Below are positions 4,969 through 7,879 of a DNA stretch of 7,879 bases, in pieces. Position 1 is the first letter of the stretch, and every line of letters starts with the position of its first letter. Both the position numbers and the translations under genes were made by a program. The notes below the pieces were generated by a model. That model saw nothing but the letters and a program-made list of their open reading frames with translations, was not told the DNA's origin and ran no database searches. The stretch is from RGIG1828 sp045654685 (GTDB lineage Bacteria; Bacillota; Clostridia; UMGS1810), in assembly GCA_045654685.1 (NCBI GenBank), contig JAZONV010000083.1:1-7879 (forward strand). The letters run 5' to 3'.

Positions 4969-4997
4969 TTGACAAATACATTTTGTAATGGTATACT
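4969..4997 (+). promoter_or_regulatory. Promoter of the transglutaminase-like gene
   Basis: TTGACA (4969-4974), exactly 17 bases, TATACT (4992-4997), with an extended TGG before the -10. The leader before the TTG start is about 35 bases. Confidence 0.85.
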
Positions 4998-5040
4998 GAT
5001 TTTGTGCATATAAAACAGTATAAGAAAGGTCTGAATCAGT

Positions 5041-6516
5041 TTGAAAAAATATTTATGCCTGATTATGGCACTAATTTTCACCTTGCTTTCACTAAACACC
5101 TATGCGGACAAATCTGAACCCATTATCCCGATAATGACTAAAATCACGGAGCCGACTCTTCCATCTACATATGTTAAAGATGAGCTCTGTCTTATGTCTC
5201 AGTCCCAATCTTTAGATGATTACCTGAAAGAACTGTGGACAAACAAAACCACATATGTGAAAATCTATGATCACTTCAAAATACCGACAAATGAATTTTT
5301 TGAGTTGTACTGGAAAATTCTTCACGATAATCCCGAATTTTTCTGGGTAGGTTCCGAAATCACAAACGCCCGTGCATTATCCGGTAATATATACGATTTT
5401 AAAATCACATATGATTATACCGATCCCGATGTGATTGCAGAGAAAAAAGCCGCTCTTGACATGGCAACATCAGATATTCTGATGCATATCACCGATGATA
5501 TGTCAGATTTTGAAAAAGTTATGACGGTTCATGACTACATGGTTCTCAACTACACATATAACACAAGTGACGTCATGCATTCAATTTTTATAATGACCGA
5601 AAAGGTCGGAGTTTGCATGGGATATGCACTTACGTTCAATCATCTTATGAACGTTTTGGGAATAGAATCAACCTATGTTTCTTCTCCACCGGAGTATATG
5701 AATCATGCATGGAATCTGGTAAAAATTGACGGAGAATGGTATCATATTGATGTGACATTTGATGACCCCACATATGACAAATATGCATCTGTACGACACA
5801 CTTATGCACTTTTAAGTTCAGATGCCATAGAAAATGCACCAACACCACACATAGGCTACGACCTCGGAGATCTGAAAGCGGATTCTACGCTTTATGACAA
5901 TGCCCCCTGGAGAGATTCCCTTGGCTCAATTGTCCAATGCAATTCTAAAATCTACTACATTTCCAACAATTCCGTAATGGATGAAGACGGAAACATCATT
6001 CGTAAAAATCTGGATGTTGACGGCAATGGTTGGAACATATACAAAGACGGAATATATAACTATACCTCTCCAACAGCATATACAGGGCTTGCCACCTACG
6101 GAAACTGTATTTTCTACAATACCGACAAAGCCATATACTCCTACGACACAACCACAAAAACAGAAACCAAAATCCTCACAGAGCTTGGCGTATGCGGAAT
6201 TTTTACAGACAAAAACATTCTGAAATATTCAAAATACAATATGTCAACATCAAGCATTGAATATGCCGGTGAATTTGTTGCCAAAAAAGAAGATGGTCCG
6301 GTAATCGGAAGTTCAATCCATGCAGACGGAAAGATTATTACTCCGATCTATGTAGAGGAAGACTCACACATCATTGTTTTTTGTCACAACAACGTCCATA
6401 ACCAACTTTTCCACATTGACGGACACGGATCTTTTTCGGTGGAATCCGAAACAGGCGACATATTCTTCTGGACAGATAAATTGAAACCACTTTCCAAAAA
6501 GCATCACGTGGAATGA
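5041..6516 (+). CDS. Secreted transglutaminase-like (protease-fold) protein
   Basis: 491 residues. A signal peptide (Lys2-Lys3, hydrophobic 4-19, cut after TYA near 22) sends it out of the cell. A helical N-terminal region (about 50-170, including FFELYWKILHDNPEFFWVG) precedes the transglutaminase-like core. Core motifs: EKVMTVHDYMVLNYTYN, then GVCMGYA with catalytic Cys192, NHAWNLV with His222, and WYHIDVTFDDP with Asp237, so the triad is complete. The C-terminal half (about 285-490) has repeated short strands such as SKIYYISNNSV, GNCIFYNTDKAIYSYD and GDIFFWTD, resembling beta-propeller-like blades. Family knowledge allows protein cross-linking or peptide-bond hydrolysis, probably of cell-wall or surface proteins; the substrate is unknown. 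TTG 5041 is chosen over ATG 5065 because it gives the basic signal-peptide start; the ribosome binding site GAAAGG (5024-5029) is modest, 11 bases away. Single gene with its own promoter. Confidence 0.88.
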   Translation: MKKYLCLIMALIFTLLSLNTYADKSEPIIPIMTKITEPTLPSTYVKDELCLMSQSQSLDDYLKELWTNKTTYVKIYDHFKIPTNEFFELYWKILHDNPEFFWVGSEITNARALSGNIYDFKITYDYTDPDVIAEKKAALDMATSDILMHITDDMSDFEKVMTVHDYMVLNYTYNTSDVMHSIFIMTEKVGVCMGYALTFNHLMNVLGIESTYVSSPPEYMNHAWNLVKIDGEWYHIDVTFDDPTYDKYASVRHTYALLSSDAIENAPTPHIGYDLGDLKADSTLYDNAPWRDSLGSIVQCNSKIYYISNNSVMDEDGNIIRKNLDVDGNGWNIYKDGIYNYTSPTAYTGLATYGNCIFYNTDKAIYSYDTTTKTETKILTELGVCGIFTDKNILKYSKYNMSTSSIEYAGEFVAKKEDGPVIGSSIHADGKIITPIYVEEDSHIIVFCHNNVHNQLFHIDGHGSFSVESETGDIFFWTDKLKPLSKKHHVE

Positions 6517-6557
6517 TTCTCTGATTATAAAACACGAAACATAAAATAAATTAACAT

Positions 6558-6616
6558 ATGCCGTCCGATTTGATTTTTCCTTCAGGTAATTTAGGGATTA
6601 TTAATTTGGACGGCAT
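6558..6616. repeat. Inverted repeat downstream of the transglutaminase-like gene
   Basis: ATGCCGTCC (6558-6566) and GGACGGCAT (6608-6616) are perfect 9-base arms around a 41-base AT-rich spacer. It may stabilise or end the upstream transcript, but no T-tract follows. The rest of the gap to 6762 is AT-rich with no supported gene; a looser pair, TGCACAATTAA (6620-6630) and TTAATTTGTGCA (6715-6726), is also present. Confidence 0.4.
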
Positions 6617-6762
6617 TATTGCACAATTAAACATACAGCCACTTAAATTTAAAACATTTACTAAATCAGGGAATATTTTAAGTATTTTTGCACATAATAG
6701 AGCCTATAAAATGCTTAATTTGTGCATATATGAACGAAATGGCAATTTTTTTTAAAAAAGTA

Positions 6763-6791
6763 TTGACAAAGACTCTCAAAACTGTTATAAT
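6763..6791 (+). promoter_or_regulatory. Consensus promoter of the tRNA cluster
   Basis: TTGACA (6763-6768), exactly 17 bases, TATAAT (6786-6791) with an extended TGT: a perfect match to the sigma-A consensus, as expected for a stable-RNA operon. The first tRNA begins 37 bases after the -10. Confidence 0.92.
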
Positions 6792-6828
6792 TCTTTAAGT
6801 CGGTTGACGGCAGATAATCAGATGGCAC

Positions 6829-6900
6829 GCGGGTGTAGTTCAATGGCTAGAATCTCAGCCTTCCAAGCTGATTGTGTGGGTTCGATTCCCATCACCCGCT
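6829..6900 (+). tRNA. tRNA-Gly(TCC)
   Basis: Acceptor GCGGGTG (6829-6835) pairs with CACCCGC (6893-6899), discriminator T6900. Anticodon stem TCAGC/GCTGA encloses loop CTTCCAA, anticodon TCC at 6862-6864, reading GGA and related Gly codons. T-loop TTCGATT is standard. No CCA is encoded. First gene of a five-tRNA unit. Confidence 0.95.
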
Positions 6901-6911
6901 TTTTCATTTTT

Positions 6912-6985
6912 GCGCCTGTAGCTCAGCTGGATAGAGCATCTGCCTTCTAAGCAGAGGGTCGGGAGTTCGAGTCTCTCCAGGCGCG
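6912..6985 (+). tRNA. tRNA-Arg(TCT)
   Basis: Acceptor GCGCCTG (6912-6918) pairs with CAGGCGC (6978-6984), discriminator G6985. Anticodon stem TCTGC/GCAGA encloses CTTCTAA, anticodon TCT at 6946-6948, reading AGA. The T-arm GGGAG-TTCGAGT-CTCTC is normal. No CCA is encoded. Confidence 0.95.
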
Positions 6986-7026
6986 TAAAATTCCTTTTCC
7001 GCAACCCAGGTTACACTTACCACATG

Positions 7027-7102
7027 GTGGGTATAGTTCAGTCGGTAGAGCGCCAGATTGTGGTTCTGGATGTCACCGGTTCGAGTCCGGTTACCCACCC
7101 CA
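7027..7102 (+). tRNA. tRNA-His(GTG)
   Basis: Acceptor GTGGGTA (7027-7033) pairs with TACCCAC (7092-7098), discriminator C7099. G7026 supplies the extra 5' G (-1) that pairs with C73 in bacterial tRNA-His. Anticodon stem CCAGA/TCTGG, anticodon GTG at 7060-7062. Unlike its neighbours it has CCA encoded (7100-7102). Confidence 0.95.
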
Positions 7103-7117
7103 CTATTTTTATCGTAT

Positions 7118-7191
7118 TGGGCTGTAGCCAAGTCGGTAAGGCACCAGATTTTGATTGTGGCATTTCGTAGGTTCGAGTCCTGCCAGCCCAG
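7118..7191 (+). tRNA. tRNA-Gln(TTG) with a mismatch in the anticodon stem
   Basis: Acceptor TGGGCTG (7118-7124) pairs with CAGCCCA (7184-7190), discriminator G7191 as usual for Gln. The loop TTTTGAT carries anticodon TTG. The anticodon stem is CCAGA against TGTGG, so four pairs form but position 30-40 is G-G; TCTGG would be the fully paired version. The T-arm GTAGG/CCTGC includes one T-G pair. It may still function, but the mismatch is unusual for the only tRNA-Gln in the cluster. Confidence 0.88.
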
Positions 7192-7230
7192 TCCCTTTTG
7201 GGCAAAAGGATTTCCAATAAAACTAAATAT

Positions 7231-7303
7231 GGGCCACTAGCTCAGTCGGCAGAGCACTTGACTTTTAATCAAGGTGTCCGGAGTTCGAATCTCCGGTGGC
7301 TCA
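7231..7303 (+). tRNA. tRNA-Lys(TTT)
   Basis: Acceptor GGGCCAC (7231-7237) pairs with GTGGCTC (7296-7302, one G-T pair), discriminator A7303. Anticodon stem CTTGA/TCAAG encloses CTTTTAA with anticodon TTT. T-arm CGGAG-TTCGAAT-CTCCG is perfect. No CCA is encoded. Its 3' half is duplicated at 7706-7739. Confidence 0.95.
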
Positions 7304-7311
7304 TAAAAAAG
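7270..7311 (+). repeat. 42-bp direct repeat, copy 1 (tRNA-Lys 3' end; attachment-site-like)
   Basis: The sequence from the 3' side of the tRNA-Lys anticodon stem, through the tRNA end, to the eight following bases (TAAAAAAG) is identical to 7706-7747. Tandem identity ending at a tRNA 3' end is typical of att sites of tRNA-targeted integrative elements. Confidence 0.75.
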
Positions 7312-7334
7312 AACGCATATAGCGTTCTTTTTTT
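7305..7334. terminator. Terminator of the tRNA cluster
   Basis: GAACGC (7311-7316) pairs with GCGTTC (7322-7327) around ATATA, preceded by six A (7305-7310) and followed by seven T (7328-7334). Symmetrical, so it can stop transcription in both directions. Confidence 0.85.
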
Positions 7335-7336
7335 GT

Positions 7337-7407
7337 GCCTTTAAGGAGATTTGAACTCCGGGGAGTCAGACCTAGGAAGTCAAGTGCTCTTGGCGACTGA
7401 GTTAGGC
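7337..7407 (-). pseudogene. Inverted, decayed tRNA-like sequence (related to tRNA-Lys)
   Basis: Read on the minus strand it contains CTCAGTCGCCAAGAGC, then ACTTGACTTCC, then CCGGAGTTCAAATCTCC, in the order D-arm, anticodon arm, T-arm. The D and anticodon 5' parts match tRNA-Lys at 7231 almost base for base, and the T-loop TTCAAAT is proper. However, the 3' side of the anticodon stem does not pair, the D-stem has an A-C mismatch, and no 7-bp acceptor stem forms. A working tRNA is therefore unlikely. It faces the intact tRNA-Lys across the terminator at 7305-7334. Confidence 0.55.
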
Positions 7408-7410
7408 GAA

Positions 7411-7680
7411 GTCGGTAGCACAGCCGCCGACTGCTTCCGGTGGAAGATGAAAGGAGGCGGCTGTGGCGCAGCGGTTGCTGACACCTCCTGTGAATCAAGC
7501 CTGAGGCGCAGATGAACAGAAGAGGTGACGTATGCCAAAACTTCCGGCGAAACAAGCACCCACTTACGGTGCGCAGTTGAGTCGTAGAAGTTGACGGCCG
7601 GGAAGGGTGCACCCCTTGTGGGTATCCCCTTCCCTTCGGGCACCGCAAGTGTCGTCCCATCTTTTGCTATGGTTTGATGA
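7411..7680. ncRNA. GC-rich, highly structured insert; possible structured RNA, no recognised gene
   Basis: A hand count gives about 58% GC over 7411-7680, far above the AT-rich sequence around it. Stems seen: CACAGCCGCC (7419-7428) with GGCGGCTGTG (7456-7465), enclosing CTTCC/GGAAG (7434-7438, 7442-7446); AACTTC (7539-7544) with GAAGTT (7587-7592), enclosing GCACC/GGTGC (7556-7560, 7568-7572); and GGGAAGGG (7600-7607) with CCCTTCCC (7627-7634), enclosing ACCC/GGGT (7611-7614, 7620-7623). I do not recognise a known RNA family. Minus-strand frames are open here (for example 7380-7643), but the text has no domain I know, so a coding fragment cannot be excluded. Strand and function are unknown. 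Confidence 0.4.
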
Positions 7681-7705
7681 AATACGGCAGACCATCCAAC
7701 TTTTG

Positions 7706-7747
7706 CAAGGTGTCCGGAGTTCGAATCTCCGGTGGCTCATAAAAAAG
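7706..7747 (+). repeat. 42-bp direct repeat, copy 2 (displaced tRNA-Lys 3' half)
   Basis: A perfect copy of 7270-7311. The bases before it (CAACTTTTG) still resemble the tRNA-Lys anticodon loop (GACTTTTAAT), but no tRNA 5' half lies upstream, so this is a tRNA fragment and not a gene. The two copies are 436 bases apart, start to start. Confidence 0.75.
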
Positions 7748-7763
7748 TGCGCTAACACGCACA
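7747..7763. other. Small hairpin after the displaced tRNA fragment
   Basis: GTGCG (7747-7751) and CGCAC (7758-7762) form a 5-bp stem directly after an A6 run, mirroring the position of the GAACGC hairpin after the intact tRNA-Lys, but no T-run follows. Confidence 0.35.
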
Positions 7764-7768
7764 TCAAC

Positions 7769-7810
7769 ACCCCTACCCCTCAATCTTGAGGGGTGGGGGT
7801 TTTCTTTTTT
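7769..7810 (+). terminator. Strong rho-independent terminator
   Basis: A 15-bp stem joins 7769-7783 to 7786-7800, all Watson-Crick except one T-G pair; the innermost bases open into a small loop. It is followed by a T-rich tract (TTTTCTTTTTT). It could be the original terminator of the tRNA cluster, or a hairpin near the end of the putative insertion sequence that follows. Confidence 0.8.
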
Positions 7811-7820
7811 CTAATTTTAA

Positions 7821-7848
7821 TGTAAAATATTCATATGAGTATTTTACA
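7821..7848. repeat. 28-bp near-perfect palindrome overlapping a possible start codon
   Basis: TGTAAAATA (7821-7829) and TATTTTACA (7840-7848) are perfect arms, and the centre TCATATGA (7831-7838) is itself a palindrome. Only the pair 7830/7839 fails. The ATG at 7834 lies in the centre. It could be an operator, a hairpin that hides the start codon, or a structure at the end of a mobile element. Confidence 0.7.
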
Positions 7849-7879
7849 AAAAATTTTTTCAGACCATTTCCATAAGCTT
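7834..7879 (+). CDS. Possible start of an insertion-sequence transposase (truncated by the window edge)
   Basis: ATG at 7834 opens a frame of 15 codons, MSILQKIFSDHFHKL, which runs off the right edge. From memory this resembles the first residues of zinc-binding, IS91-type (Y2/HUH) transposases of clostridia, which begin with a similar xILQKIFxxHFxx helix before their Cys motifs. No clear ribosome binding site precedes it, and the start lies inside a palindrome. With so few residues the call is tentative. Confidence 0.35.

Noticed and set aside
6558..6755. A 65-codon plus-strand frame after the transglutaminase-like gene
   Set aside because: Its ATG is part of an inverted repeat, there is no ribosome binding site, and the translation looks like AT-rich noise.
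6904..7131. A minus-strand frame across the tRNA genes
   Set aside because: It is the antisense of tRNA-Arg and tRNA-His; phrases such as GVGNRTRTGDIQNHN are the usual false translation of T-arms and anticodon arms.
7532..7594. A 20-codon plus-strand frame (MPKLPAKQ...) preceded by AGAGGTGA
   Set aside because: It has a ribosome-binding-site-like sequence but is very short and lies inside a predicted stem, with no similarity I can name.
7380..7643. Minus-strand open frame in the GC-rich insert
   Set aside because: It lacks a convincing ribosome binding site and any domain I recognise. Long open frames are expected by chance at this GC content, and other minus-strand frames are open too. I kept the doubt in the ncRNA entry.

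Overview
The window looks like chromosomal DNA of a low-GC, Gram-positive anaerobe of the Clostridia, possibly a gut lineage. The evidence is AT-rich coding sequence, strong AGGAGG-type ribosome binding sites, TTG starts, many consensus sigma-A promoters with extended -10 elements, an S-layer-homology (SLH) domain of the type common in clostridial surface proteins, a rubredoxin, secreted stalk-domain and transglutaminase-like proteins, and a Gly-Arg-His-Gln-Lys tRNA cluster whose genes mostly lack an encoded CCA. The species cannot be named from this sequence.

Layout. 1-725: the 3' end of an SLH-domain surface protein, then a small lipoprotein, then a hairpin. 726-1389: about 660 bases without genes, holding two inverted copies of a hairpin repeat (1005-1176), a set of competing hairpins and a strong terminator. 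1390-2545: a promoter, a small HTH regulator and a Fic-family AMP transferase, tightly packed as a two-gene operon and closed by a terminator. 2546-4140: a PepSY-like lipoprotein (+) converging on a secreted stalk-domain protein (-), with a shared bidirectional terminator between them. 4325-4925: rubredoxin with its own promoter, followed by a folded repeat cassette and two terminators. 4969-6516: a secreted transglutaminase-like protein with its own promoter. 6763-7334: a promoter, five tRNA genes and a terminator. 7335-7879: an anomalous stretch that is GC-rich, highly structured and bounded by a duplicated tRNA-Lys 3' end, then a strong terminator and the first codons of what may be an IS transposase.

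How the genes relate. Most protein genes are single transcription units for the cell surface (SLH protein, two lipoproteins, stalk protein, transglutaminase). The exceptions are the HTH-Fic pair, which has the compact layout of a regulated toxin-like or stress module, and rubredoxin, a cytoplasmic electron carrier.

The most unusual part is the right end. A perfect 42-bp repeat of the tRNA-Lys 3' half and adjacent bases (7270-7311 and 7706-7747) brackets a 436-bp unit of different base composition. This is the footprint expected of tRNA-targeted site-specific integration, but the insert is far too small to encode an integrase. Inside it are several stable hairpins and an inverted, decayed tRNA-like sequence. 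Two smaller oddities are a rubredoxin whose first metal knuckle is C-x-C instead of C-x-x-C, and a tRNA-Gln with a G-G mismatch in its anticodon stem.
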